Position numbers and translations under genes: made by a program. Source: Pectinophora gossypiella (lineage: Eukaryota; Arthropoda; Insecta; Lepidoptera; Gelechiidae). Taken from it: a stretch of DNA of 64,000 bases. A model generated the notes under the pieces. It did not search any database and was not told the DNA's origin. It worked only from the letters and a program-made list of their open reading frames with translations. Of the stretch, positions 11,001-26,000 are shown piece by piece; position 1 is the stretch's first letter; each line of letters begins with the position of its first letter. The DNA is taken from the NCBI RefSeq assembly GCF_024362695.1, contig NC_065408.1, forward strand, positions 14,384,001-14,448,000, read 5' to 3'.

Positions 11001-14000
11001 CTTCCAGTTATAAGAAATACGTGGGAGTAGCGTCAAAATTTAAGGTCATATTAATTTGTAATTACTTCAAAAAGAACTCTTCTGTTTGCACTTTACTCAC
11101 ATTTGAGTAATTCTCGAGAATTGAACACAAGGTTAGAGTGAATAAGTTGTTTGAATTGCAATCGCATTTGTGCAATAATTTGCAATCAATGAAGTGCTAA
11201 AAGGCGTATTAGTGTCAGTTTGCGTCGCTTCTTCTTTTCAATACTATTGAATAAAAAGACTACTTACTTAATATTTGTACGTTTTTTGTTAGTTTGTAAA
11301 TTGATTTTATAACACAGCTGTTTGATTATTAGAAAACAAGAAGTGAAGACATCAATATAGAGTTTAAACTCTTGTAATATAGGTAAGTATGAGAGTTGAA
11401 AATGGAAAATTAATTAACATTCTTCAAAGTTTAAAAGTCGGATGTCATTCAATGCTTCTTTATAAGTGCTCTAAAAATAACACAGTGAGTACTTTTAAAA
11501 CCTGTCAAAAGTGTAATAAAATGTGTTAAGGGCATCCACTGAAACGTAAATGAAACAATCAATTTTACGGTGTCATTGCAAGAAAATCGCTAAATTCGTC
11601 ATTTTCCGTTGGCGGCAAAAACAGGCTTGCTTCAATGAATGGCCGGAGATGACTATAACAAAAAGTTTGGCCGTTTGAATGCAACGCTGTAGAAAATCCG
11701 GTTAGTAGACAGTTTATTGGTGACGTGAAAAAATACTAGACAGCTCATGACTATATTCCAATTGGAGTAATCAGGGGTACTTCCACGAAGAACTAAGTAC
11801 TCATACCTCACTGAGCTTTATGTTAGAGAACGTGGTAGGTGAGCCGTATCGCCGTCAATAGTCGAGCCAACTGTGATAATGAAAAACTGCACTTAAGATA
11901 AATTAATAACTCGTTGGTCTTCTTCTTATCGTGTGGTTTATAAGGTGGAATATCAACCTCATCAACCCTGGTGTCAGGGTTATTACCGTGCCGCCAAAGG
12001 CCCCTGACATGGCTCATGTAACGACTACATACTTACATCAGTAAGTAGTAACCGGGACCAACGGCTTAACGTGCCTTCCGAAGCACGGATCATCTTTCTT
12101 TCGGACAATCAGGTGATTAGCCTGTAATGTCCTAACCAAACTACGGATCACAAAGTGATTTTTGTGATACGACCCCACCGGGATTCGAACCTGGGTCCCC
12201 CGGATCGTGAGCCCAACGCTCAAACCACTGGACCACGGGGGCCGTTACTCGTTAACTCGTTGGTGCAAGTCCAGTATCGGAATTCGAACACTTTCCGCTT
12301 GAAAAGCACGCCAATGAACCACAGGACCACAGACAGACCATAGACTAACTTTAAAAAAATACTAAGTAGATCCCTCCAAAAATTCATAAACTTTTTCTCT
12401 TTTAGACGCCGGCGCTCCCGGTCTCGCTCGTCTTCCCGGCACCACTCCAACGGCATGGAAGAAGACTGCCCTTCCCCAAGGACCATCCTGATGTCGGATC
12501 AGGAAGCTTTACACCAGCTCTATGGGGAGATCACCACCGTCAGAGATGGAGCCGTCACGCACCAATGCGTCCAGACTAATTTGGCCGATGTCATTTGTGG
12601 TGGTGAGTTGCTTTTTCTTTATTTTGTTTTAACATGTTCTTTGTCTTCTTCATGCGGTTTGATGGTTGGTCATGTCCTTTGGACACATAATAATTAATAA
12701 CACTAAATATATTCTGGTGTTTAAATTGGCGATCTGGCGGATAAATTTACTAATCTATACAGGATGTTCAGCTTGTTTAATTATTGGTAATCACTAGACC
12801 TTAACCAGGTTCCAACCGGTGAAGATTCTTACATAAACCTATATACATCCCACAGCTGAGCACAGGCCTCCATTCAGACAACTTGATATAGAGCATAATC
12901 CACTCCGAGCAGATACTACAGTACATATTTCATTTTAAAAATAAGCATCCAAGAGTTTTACCGACTTCACCATAATTCGAACTATGCCTTAAATCGAAGT
13001 CAATATTTTTTTAAAGCAAACAATATTCTTCTAGATCAAATACAACAATGAGTAAGAAGTCACGTCGCAAATAATTATAGCAATTTTCAACGTCTCAACT
13101 TAACAGCTCTTTGTTGTAAGTGTCACTGCGACTAACAATATATCTGAGGCAACTCTTGGACATCTTCCAAGAGTTTTAAGATCTGGACAAAAACTGCTAA
13201 CGGCGTTGATGAAATAACATTCGGATGTTGAGATTTCGGTGAGTGTCAAAAAGTCAAATATTTGATTCAAAGTTGCACTGGTAGTTCAGGCTACGTATAG
13301 GTCTGGTGTGAACAAGACAATCAAAAGTTATTATTAAGTATATTAGTATTGTATGTAGTTAAGAGCCGTGGTAGCCCAGTTGGTAGAACGCGCCTCTTAC
13401 TTTGAGGTCGCAGGTTCGAATCCAGCACAGGCCTAAACCAATGATTGTCGAATTTGTTTTCGAATTCATGTTTGGATCATAAATGATTATCACGTGCTCA
13501 GCGATGAAGGAAAACATCGTGAGGAAACTAGGAAACCCACGTTCTCGAGAAATGTAACCTAACCTGTATTGGGCTGGTTTTCCCTTCGCGAGTTGAAAGA
13601 TCAGACAGGCAGTCACTTCTGTAAAAACCGGACCTGTCAAATCTTCAGGTTAGATGAGCGGACCCTGTGAAAAACGGGACAATGCTAGGAAGATGATGAT
13701 TTAGTCAAAACATTACTATGGTATGTAGAACCGTAGAAAACGCGTAATCAGAGGGTACAAATACAGGAACATTGTGAAGTAATTTTAATTCTACAATTTG
13801 AATTCCTGTCGATCATACTGTAGGATCATTATATTAGATCTACTATTAGATCTAATATCTACTATAGGCAAAGAAAAAGTAACAAATTTGTTGGAACCAC
13901 CAGTTTTCTGCCTCAGAAAACTAACGGAGTCTTCCTTTTCAAAATTCAGCAAACCTAAAGTACTATATTACCATATCGTCGGCATTTTGAAACCTCTCGT

Positions 14001-17000
14001 GTGTCCAAGCAATTAGGTGGCTTACATTCTTGAAGGCAGACTTGGGAGTTGGTTGGTAGGCGATTGTAAAACAAAAGCAAGGCGAGGAATGTGGGGCACT
14101 GCAGTCTACGATGACCTGATTCAAACTTACCCCAACCACGAGTTCAGTGTATTACAATGGGACGTTTTCTTGTTAATTCCATCATTATACAGAGATGGCG
14201 TTGATATCACTTTAGGAAAGCTTTGTATGGGATGATAGTCATTTCACGTTTCCATTATTCAAGGGAAGTAATCTGACAGTCGTAAGACTGAATGAAAGCC
14301 TTTTTAAAGTGTCTGGAAATCTGGGCTGCAAAAGCATATTATGTAACAATTTTAAACTATCTACTAAATTATTATACTTAAGTAGTATTTTTTCTTCTCA
14401 TTAATAAATAACAGAAATTATAGCGAATGATGCAAATAAATGGACATCATGTTGTGTTTATTTATTATCTTCTATTGCTTGAATAAACTTTCAAAAGTGA
14501 TTTGAGCGCCATTTCTAATTAAAATTTCTATGTCTACTGGAAAACTCGTCATTACAATAGAATTCTCAATAGTGGATTTATTTCACGGAATTCTGGAACT
14601 CATGTAAGTATTTGAAATTTCTGCTATGGCAAGTTTTCAATCCGCGACATTAGAGTTTTGACCTAAAATGCTAAGTGTAATTGGTCACTTATTCAGTGGC
14701 CTGAATTGATCTGCAGTACTAAAATGTTACCCAAATAGCTCTGTCCACTTATCATATAATTATTTGTTTTTTTTTTTACTGTGAGCGAATTAAAACACAC
14801 AATACGTTTAGCTGGCGAGTATATAGGCTGTTTATATGTATCAAACTAATACAATATATGTTTGTTTGTGTATGTGTGTAGGTTAACGTCGTGTCTTATA
14901 GGGAAGTCAAGGAATTGGCCTTTGATAGACTGGAATGGAAAATGCTACACCGACAAGAGCGTGACTCTTAAATTGATGATGATGATGTTTGTCAATAGGC
15001 TAGTTTCCAACTAGTCAAATCGGTTACTTTTTACTAAACGTCATAAATAAGTATTCAAATTCATAAATTAGTAAAATAGAAAAAAGAAAATGTTTTTCTT
15101 AGTTTTAGATCTGTCTTTATTTAGTAATCAGAATTTCTTAATTTATCTAAAAATTATAAGCTTCAAATATTATGATATTTATTTATTTTTAATATATGTG
15201 CATCCTCTATAAAAGTTAAATTAATTTTAATAATTCCTAAAGATTGATTTATGAATTCTAGAAAAAAAGTAATGGTAAGGGTGACTTTGCTTGTGAGATG
15301 GGTTTCTTTTTCTGTTCTCGCCTTGGGATAAGAGACAATCATGATTTGAGTGGATGAATCAGTGGAAAGTGTTTTAAAAATATGTCAAGGTGTTTTCGGT
15401 GAAATATATTCACGTTAAAAGATTTTTTGAATTGCAACACCGAAGCACGTATTTAAAGCGTGACCTACATAAATACATATTTTTGTGGTTTTCCCACTAA
15501 TATTTTTGTAGCAAAACTACAAGAATATTTATTTGCATATAGTATACTTAGGTGTTGCATCCAAATAATCTTTTAATGTGAAAAACACCTCCGTATATAT
15601 ATATACCTACTATCTATCTATCTACTCAGCCTGTATCCACCCACTACTGGGTATACGCCTCCTGTCTTTCACGCCATCCTTTCTGGTCCTGTGCAAGTCT
15701 CATCCATTGCCTTCCGGCATACCTCACAATGTCATTCGACCACCGGACTGATGGTGTTATATACACCTATATTCATACATATGTCAGCAGAATCACAAAT
15801 AAGTTGAAAATAATAATAATAATAAAGAATAAATATTATGGCTATAGGCAGATCTTCTTCTATCTTGTGGGTTCTAAGGTGAATTACCAACCTCATCAAC
15901 CCTGGTGTCAGAATTATTATTAAGCCGCCATAGGCCCCTGACATGGCTCAAGTAACGACTACTTACTTACATCACTAAATTGTAACCGGGACCAACGGCT
16001 TAACTTGTCTTACGAAGCACGGATCACACTTTTGGACAATCAGGTGATCAGCCTGTAATGCCCTAGCCAAACAAGGGATCACAAAGTGATTTTTGTGATA
16101 TGTCCCCAACGAAATTCGAACCCGGGACCTCCGGATCGTGAGCCAACGCTCAACTACTGCACCATGGAGGCCCTTAAAGGCAGATTATACTATGGAAAAG
16201 GAACAGCTTGTGTTCCGTTCTAGTGTTGGTTGTCCCCTCGCATGCTAGGTTACCCTGTGGTATGAGAGTCGGTGGTTCGGTAGTATTAAGAATGCTTCAC
16301 AAAGTATGACCGGTGCTATACGCATTTCAATATCTATCAAGACTTCTTTAAAAGCTAAGCTTTAGTATAATTCGCCATCTATAACCGTTATTTTTATCAC
16401 TAGACGAAATCTGTTCGATTATAATGTTGACATTGGACCAAATTTGGACTATTTTTTTTTAATTTTTAGCTAAAGGTTGCGATGGTCGCACGAATTCGTG
16501 ACATCGTCCGTTTGTTAACGGGACCAACGGTGAAATATGGACAGAAACTCGTCATTGTACGAGTTACCTACCATATATTTTTATTTAGTTTTTAATTATA
16601 TTTTAGCCATATACTGGGCCCGATTCCTGCAGACACCTCCTAATTTTATTTTAAGTTATACCCGTCATTTTCTTATCCGCCGAAAAGGAAAGGGACGGAT
16701 GATTGTCAACAAGTTAATTTTAAAATGAATGAATAACCCGTGCGAATAAAATAGGCATCTCCCTGGTATGCAATCCGTTTGACGTGCTGTTTACTTAATT
16801 CTGTCGGGTTATTGGCCGATGTAAAATTTTTAGACGATTGTTTTAGGTTTCTGCTTAAAATTGACGTGTATTCCATAAATTTCATGTCTGTCGATTACCC
16901 GTCCCTTTCTTTTTTAACGAATGAGAAAATGACAGGTGTAACTTAAAATAAAATTAGATGGCGTCTGCAGGAATTAGCACTACTTATTTTGGTTTTTTTT

Positions 17001-20000
17001 TAAAGTCATACTTAGTGAAGAATTTTCTTTTTTTTACTGCTACACTGACTCTCATAACACAGGTTTACCTAGCATACGATTTAGGGGACAAGAAATACCA
17101 CGAACTTAACACAAGTTAAACTAATTATGTTTTTTGAATTGTCGTTTGGTAATATAAAAATATTTAATAATATTTTAATAATAATATATTTTTTTGTTCA
17201 GAAAAAACATTACTTACTTACAATTGTTTACATACAATCTTCAGACATAGTTTTGGTACAAATATCCCATACCGCATCCTGAGGGGGATGATTCAGCAAT
17301 TCAGCAACAATCTTCTTTTTTGTATGTAATTCTTTTCTGTTCCATAGGTACTTTTGCGATGGGAAATTCCACTTGATATCAACTCAGAATCATGGTCTGA
17401 ATCGTCCCTTAAAGTTTTCGTTACGATGTCGCTAACATCTTGTATATATTTCTAAATCTAGAATTGAATTAACCTAGAACTAACTAGACCGCAATCCTTG
17501 ATAGGACATGATTACTATCAGTGGTAGACCATAATTCATACTATTTACTAAGTAAACGTAGTGCCTTGGCCATTTGTAGACCACATTAGTTGTCAAGGTA
17601 ATTTATTATTCAATATTATCGTTATTTACTTATGAAGTGTGGTCTAGAAGTGGATTGAATTATATATTATATTAACCCTCATCGTTAAGACGAAGTAATT
17701 TCTGTAAACGAATGCTTTTCCTTAGTCATTTAAATGTCTATTTTACTAGATTTTATAATACATAAACTTACGCGTAATCCCTAATGGGGTGGGCAGAGCC
17801 ACAAGTAATCAGACTTCCAAACAGTTTTACAATGTCTTAAAATGGATGACAGCATCCGAACACATGCTTTATTTAATATATTTATACATAATATAAATGC
17901 ATAAGGACTATAAGAGAGACTTTAGAGAACCGGAGAGGAAATATGATAGGCCACGTAAAACAACACGATTCGTTTATAGAAGGAAAAATTGATGGAAAGA
18001 GAGGAAGGGGTACCTAGGAGAACATTTATGAATCAAATAAAAGAGAAGGTGGAGATCGTGTCGTATCAGGAGGTGAAGGATTTGGCGGAATGAAGAGAGG
18101 AATAGTGATTACTCCACCGACAAGAGCGCAGCTTTAATAATGAGAGAGAGATTATATAAGGGCTCTAAACCATTAAATTCGACTTTATGAGTTTAAAAAA
18201 TTCATCCGTGAATACAATAAGCTATTTGGCATTTGTTGAGATAGCGCGCTTACTATATGCGCCAATATCATATTGCTCTTTCGATGTGGTATTTTAAGAC
18301 CCCCTGGTCTTTCTTTCAAATACCCTCAATTTTATTGCAGTACAATGTACGATTTTCCTTCAAACCCCAGAGCAGAAGTCACCGCAACACGCAAACTAGA
18401 CCACATTGCATATTAAAAAGAAAACATATTCAATACCCCATCTCCGTGGAGAGGTGGTGGAAAGCCGACCACAGTGATGGACGCTCATTACTGTCAAATT
18501 AAAGGTGACAGCCATTATGGAAAGTGACATCCGACAGATGGAATACTTTCTATGCGCGGGAAACTTGCCACTGTGTGCTATGAACTGATACTGGGTTGGA
18601 TAAACTCGTAACTATAGCTTATATGTGAATATATTATCTAAAAAAGTATATAGACTGAGAAACTTTTAAGTAACTTAGTATATGCGTTTCATAAAAAACA
18701 AAACACCTCCGAATTTTCCTTCAACAAAAAACGAGAAAAATAAAATTTTGAATTTGAATTTGGAATATCTACATTAAATTTACACATAAAATATTATAAA
18801 ATACTTATATTTTAAGATAACTTACTGACTTTTATACTTGGCTGACTTATTTTTTTTTTGTTTGTTTTTTTTATTTTTTTTTACTTTTTTTTTAAGATAG
18901 CGTCAAGTATCCCAGAAGGGGTAGGCAGAGATGTATAGTATACACCCACTGCTCGCTAGCTTAGGGGACGAGCCTATCGCCATTAACCAGGCACAAATCC
19001 TGGTAAGCACGTGATATAATATCAATTATCTATGATCCAAATATAAATTCTATTCAAATCATAAAATCAAATTCAAAAATTTAGACCCCGACCAGAGAGT
19101 CGAACCCGTAACACTACGATGTACAGTCATGAGTAATATCATGTATCCACTTTAGAACCCTGTCGCAGTATCATATTTGTCATTTAATGAGACTTACGGT
19201 TTACTTTGACAAAAAAGTTAATGTGACATGGTATCAAAGTGTATACATATTAGTACTTATGACCGTACTTACGTCACGCGTTCTCTGAACTGGTCCATCA
19301 TAAAATGAATGAATAACCCGGGCGAATAAAATAGGCATCCCGCTGATATGCAACCCGTTTGACTCGGTTAGATCGGGTTATTGGCCAATATAAATCAGAA
19401 AATTTTGAGAGGCTTTTTTTTCTGTTTATGTTCCTAAAATTTTATGCCTGTCGATTATCCGTCCCTTTCCTTTTCCGCGGATAAAAAAGAGACAGGTTTA
19501 ACTTAAAATAAAATTAGATGGTGTGCACAGTAATTAGTACCAATGTAGATATTATTTACGATTGCTATTAAATGCATTGCGGCGTACAGCAATTACATAT
19601 AACAATGCACTCGTATGACCCTGATTATTCAGTTGACCGAAGCTTTATTGCCTTCCTGCAACGATAAAGGCCTTACAATATTTCCTTTACGTAAACCTAC
19701 AATGTATGTGGAAGATTGATTATCACGGTAATATGCATGCTTACTGAGCTTGAAAGTTCAAAGTTCGATTCTAGTTTCATTGCATTGTTATAAAGCGATT
19801 CTAATGATATAATAAAAATATAATTATCATCATTCCGTCCACCTAGCATTATCCCGTTTTTCACAGGGTCCGCTTACCTAACCTGGAGATTTGTTAGGTC
19901 CGGTTTTTTACAGACTGCCTGTCTAACCTTCCAACCCGCGCCAAATCATTATCGTAAAATTAGTAACATTATCCACCGGTAGTGGCGCTAGTGTCGATTA

Positions 20001-23000
20001 TTGATATTACAATCGATGCAATTGTACTATTTTCCATATCGATAAATATTTTTTGTAAATAATTTTGAACCAAGAAATTAATCGAGTATTCGCATTTTTA
20101 CCACATAACATAGACACCGCCTGCGTTAACGATTTGGCCAAACGTTGATTGAAATATCATTAAACGATATGATCAGCTGAAGTTGGTCGAACACATCATG
20201 AAATTATCAATTCGAAGATCTGGCCACGACATAATATTGGTTATTCGCAAGTAAATGAGTAGAATTTGAATTAGAATTGCTTCATCAGGAAGGAATATGA
20301 AATACATATTTAGCCCTACTTAAGTATAATATTCATCGGTGGTCAAGTTAGTAAGTAGGAAGGGTTGTGGTAGACCACAGACAGTGGAATGAGGACTAAA
20401 GGCCGCGTATCGGTGGATATCTACCGCAATCTTATTATATAGGCGCGTTTAACTTGATTGAGGAACCAGAACAAGAGTTGTTTGGTTTTTCTAAGCTTTA
20501 CGAGTACGTACTTACTTCCTATATTGTTATTAATAAGTCGCTTTGGTCCTGCGATACACTGGCATGCTTCTCAAACTGGGAGGACCAATGAGTTATTCAT
20601 CATCATCAGCCCATTAACGTCCCCACTGCTGGGGCACGGGCCTTGGATAAAGGGACACCACAGTAACAAATATAAAACAAATAACAAAATATTATAAAAA
20701 ACACGGAGTAACACATAACTTACAATCTAAACACATAATAAAAACAACTTACACGAGAAATACAAATAATTGAGTGTATGAACTTTTTAATTTAGTAACT
20801 TAGGTATTAGTAGTACGTAGCTTTCACCTGTTATAAAAACCTAAACCTATAAGTTAGGTAAACTAGGTTTTATCTAGAACTGGGTTAATGCAATTCAGGG
20901 TTGGTGATGGTTGCGTCACTGTCGCGTGACTGGGTCCGTAGGCCTAGGCAATATTGTTTGAAAATAGCCCATTTATGTCTAGATTAGCACTATGCCGGAA
21001 TATTATGTAGACAGTTAAAGATTTTACCAAGGAAACGCATTCAGTTAGTGTGAAATGTACAGTTTATTTTGAATTATGAAAGCGCTAACGCTGTTGTTTG
21101 CATCGTAATGAGTTTTCAATTCGTAGCTTGTAACTATTGACTGATGTTTCTTTAACTTCTACTGTAATATGTAAAGCTTCAAGTAGCAATATTTCTTCTT
21201 ATTACTTAATCGAATTTGAGCAGTCGTAGCCCAGTTAGTTGGTAGAACGCTTGCTTCTTACTTTGAGGTCACAGGTTCGAATCCAGCACAGGCCCAAACC
21301 AATGATTGTCGAATTTGTTTTCGAATTCAAGTTTGGATCATACATGATTATCACGTGCACGTGATAACGAAAACTTAGAGCTAAATTGTGGGTGCTATTG
21401 ACTACTAATGTTACTCAACGATTGAGTTTACAAATACAAGTAGTTACATTCCATTGCTTTTTATTACCATTAAAGAAACACTTTCGTCAAAGAAAGTGCA
21501 AAGAAATCGAAAGTAAAGTACACATAAAACTAATTTGTAATTTGTAACGATGAGTCGGCCGTCTCTAGTTTATGGCATACAAATGTATCTATTGGACTGC
21601 CTTGTCAAATGACGTGTAAATGATGATGATCTTCAAAAGTTTTTAAAAAACAATATATTTTTTTTTATACATACAAACAAACGTAAACTCAAGCCTATTT
21701 CCCATCGGAGTAAGCAAAGACTATGCGGAATTCCATTTTCATCGATTCTGACATTCTTCTATTGCTTCCTCCACACTCATCAATCGTTTCATACAAGCAC
21801 GCCGGTTCAGAGTAGATCTTACTGAACCTTTTCTAAGGACGTCTCCAATTTGATCAATGTACGTCCTTCTAGGTCTTCCTCTGCCAGCCCTACAACCAAC
21901 TTTCGCTTTATATATCTACTGCTTTCGTAGTCCTACTATCCTTCATCCGCTCTACGTGTCCAAACTAACTTAATATTCCCTTCTGAATCTTAGTCACTAT
22001 ATCGTCAGATTTTTCTCAAAGGCCTAGTAACCTGCAAATATTCTTCTCGTATGGTACCTACAAAATGAAACGTATAACCATATTAAGAGATTAGAAAGAA
22101 AAATTGCACAAAGTTGAATCTTGCAAATATGGTAGCAGATATACCTACTTGTTACGATTAAAGCGACATTTTAAAACTAGAGTTTTTATTTAAATTTTGT
22201 CTTAAATGTAGTTTTAGCGTAGGTGGTTTATGCATTTTGAAAAGGTGGTTTTAAACGGTTTCAATTTTGTTAGCACCGAAGTCTGGACATACCAGTTTTG
22301 GACAACCTAGATAAGTATCTCGCTGTTAATGACTTCGCCATTTTTTTTAAATAAATTATAAATAGGGGCCGTAAGCCCAACACGGGTTACGGTAACGAAA
22401 AGTAATAATTTACTTCTTTAAAAATTACATTAAAGCGACATTATAGAAGGAAAAATTTAAGGGAAGAGAGGAAGGGGTAGACCTAGGATAACATTTATGA
22501 AACAAATAAAAGAGAAGGTGCAGGTCGTGTCGTATCGGGAGGTGAAGGTTTTGGCGGGAAGAAGAGAGGAATATGGCGGTTACTCCAGCGACAAGAGCGC
22601 AGCTCTTAAATAGAGAGAGAGAAAAAAATTACATTGTTCGTTTTGCATCAGTCGAAAGGAGATTTAATATAAGTAGTTTGTAAACATATACTGAAATAGC
22701 TTATTTTACTGGGTCAAAGATAAATAATAAAATGCTAATCTAGAAATAGAAGCCAGTCTAAGATGATCAAAAACCAATCTCATTTTACTTCTCGACTTAT
22801 TTTCGATTTTTATTTACAAATTAAATAACAATGATTCTGACGTTTGATCGCTTTTATTGATGACGTCACATTATTCCATGCATACTCCAAAGAAAACTTT
22901 CGTTTGACGTTTCGTAAAAAGCATCTCATTTGACTAGGTTGTTAAGAAGCCTATCTTCTTCTATCGTGTGGATTGTGAGGTGGATTACCGACCCCATCAA

Positions 23001-26000
23001 CCCTGGTGTCAGGGTTATTACTGAGCCGCCATAGGCCCTTGACATGACTCAAGTAACGACTACGCACTTAGATCAATGTAATAACCGGGACCAACGGCTT
23101 AACGTGCCTTCTTACGCAGGGATCATCTTACTTTTGGACAATCAGGTGATCAGCCTGTAATGTCCTCACCAAACTAGGGATCACAAAGTCATTTTAGTGA
23201 TTTGACCCTACCGGGAAGAAAGCTATTATTTTTTTTTTATCAGAAAACTTAGATTATAATGAATACATAGTAATGGTGTTCTAAGTAATAACATAAAGAT
23301 GCAAAATAGGGGAATGTTTCATATTGATCAAAATGTAGGTATATCGTGTATTTATCTTGATTAATTGTATTTCTGTACTAGAGTGTACGGAATCGGCGTT
23401 GTGATATAATTAGAAATGAGTTTCCAAAAAGTCGGCACTGCAATACTAAACATAATAATAAAACGAAAAGTCGGCACGCAACGATCTCTAGTACTAAAAT
23501 TAGAATAAGTTCGATAAGTTGTATCAAGATTTATATTAGAAGACATTTTGCAGAAAGTCAGCATTCAGCTATTAGACTCCGATTACAACATTTTTTCGTC
23601 TAAGTAAATAATAATTTAATCAAAACCATTTTCCGGGTTCATGTACATCAAAACAAGATTAGAACGATGATTACTTTTTTTAACAAAACCGCAATACGCG
23701 ACTGATTTAGCAAGACATTTGACAATTCGAGGGTCAAAGTAAAAACAAAGTAATCTTCAGAAACTTATCTAAATTGCTGGTTGTATTGCTGTGTAACAAA
23801 AACTTTGTCTCGTTTTTTTTTATTCCGCTCTGTACCTCTCACGTGGAAGATTCATCATCATCACTAATTTAAGAGCCACGCTCTTGTCGGTGTAGCATTG
23901 TTACTCCTCCATGTTACTTTTAAGGGAAAAATAGAGCAGTGGTGGTGGTTAAGATACCTACTTAATTATATTGTAATTATGGCCAAAAACGTAACCTTAA
24001 AGTGTTTTCCATGAACCAGAGAAAGCCGGTAAACCACAGGAGCACAGTGTCCCCCATTCCTGCAGACACCTCCTAATTTTACTTTAAGTTGTAATGTCAT
24101 TTTCTTATCCGTCGAAAAGGTAAGGGACGGATGATTGACAGCTCCCCGGGCGAATAAAAAGGTATCTCGCTGGTATGCAAACCGTTTGACGTGTGCTGTC
24201 AACATAATTCTACTCCAATGTAAAATTTTTAGACGATTGTTTTAGATTTGTGCTTAAAATTGACGTGTGTTCCATAAATTTTATGCTTTTCGATTACCCG
24301 TCTCTTTCCTTTTCGGCGAATAAGAAAATGACAGATATAACTTAAAATAAAATTAGATGGTGTTTACAGGAATTAACACCAGTGACTGTTTAAATCCCAA
24401 TAAATGCTAGATTCTTCTGGATCATGGGGTAGATATTGTCAAATGTATTTAATGAATTGCCACCATACAATGTAAATTACCCATAATTTTTCATGGATTT
24501 CGAAAGCTTACTAACAAACTACGATCATATTTCGGTAGGAGACAAATAACTAAAGATCAAAGGCCAGGAAATCCCAATTCGATTTCCTGCTTACAAACAT
24601 TTTTAACAAACTTATAATAAAGCGACAAATTTAAAATAACCCTCTCATCCATTTCGTCTTTGAATACCTTCTGTAACCGTATTTCCTTTACACAAGTGTC
24701 AAATTAATTTGACCGATTGTACACACGTTTTGGTAATCCTAGTTGACAGTTATTAATGGTCCAATTTATAGACACAAATCCTCCGAAAAGAATCAATGTT
24801 TTTCTGAAGATAAAGTCTAAAAATAAAGGCATAACTCCTAATTAGGGTTGAGAAATAACTGGCTATAAGATCTTAGCTCTTTTACCTCTCGGCACCCGAT
24901 ACAAATTGATGCGGGGCGGAGAATTGATTCGATATACAAAAACATAAACTGCCTATAAACGTCCCACTGCTGGGCACAGGCCTGCCCTCAATAAAACGGA
25001 AGGGGCACGGAGCATACTCCAGCACGCTGCTCCACTGCGGGTTGGGGAGCAGTTTTAGCCGGGATCAACAGCTTAACGTGCCCTCCGAAGCACGGAATCA
25101 TTTTACTTTTCCGGACAATCCCGTGATTCAAGCAATACCCTTAAGTGATTTCGACAATGACCCCATCGGGAATCGAACCCGGACCTCAGATCGTGAGCCC
25201 AACGCAGTACTAAGTAATCTTTATTTTATGCTTCTGATGACTTGCGGTTGTGGATACCATATCGGTAACTTTGGCGCTTATGGCCTACAACTAGCACTTA
25301 GGTATACCTATCTGGCTTTTAATCCACTGAAGCTGCATAATCCATTTGCAGTGGAGTGCATCAAGATTAATTAATATTTCAGACATGACGGGTTATTTTT
25401 GAGCACGTCGACAATATAGGTCAGACGATGGACTCCAGCGCATCGCTTATTACTCTTGAGATCACAGGATATATTAATTGAAATCTATTTTAGCTGCACT
25501 CTACTCACAGAGCATGGAATCAAGTCACGCTCGGTTACTACTAGAGGGGATAGAGGCGAAAGTCGTAATTATTATTACAATATTTGTGGCGGCCAATGAC
25601 TCACCGATTGACTCATGAGCAATGTCTCCGGTATGTTCTTGTTCTTGAAATATAGGCTCACGAGTAAATCTCCACCGGGTTTGTCAAAGATTGGGGTTGT
25701 GTGATGAAGGATTATGTGGGTACTGGTAAAGGGTTATCTAGTCTTCTATCGTGTGGGTTGTGAAGTAGATGACCAAACTCAGCAACCCTGGTGTCCGGGT
25801 CAGGCACTATTGATCCGCCAAAGGCCCCTGACATGGCTCGTGTAACGACCACGCACAAGTAGTAAGTAGTAACCAACAGCTTAACGTGCCTTCCATAGTA
25901 CGGATGATCTTACTTTCGAACGATCGCGTGAGCCTGCAATGTCCTAATCAAACTAGGGATCACAAAGTGATTTTTGTGATATGTCCCCACCGGATTTTGA

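Larger units (their letters stand above)
8056..12405 (+). other. Storkhead-box intron, 4.35 kb
   Basis: Begins GTAAGT and ends TTTTAG. It holds a repeat shared with 57.0 kb (8840-9050), two tRNA-headed SINEs (9193-9522 and 11919-12252), a palindromic MITE (10454-10594) and a SINE fragment (10786-10915). A relatively GC-rich stretch at about 8500-8660 contains TTGGCGCGAAA, an E2F-like site. No further exon was found. Confidence 0.75.

Noticed and set aside
13798..14235. Two adjacent open frames of 72 residues as a small gene
   Set aside because: They follow each other in an intron without recognisable motif or codon bias; likely chance.
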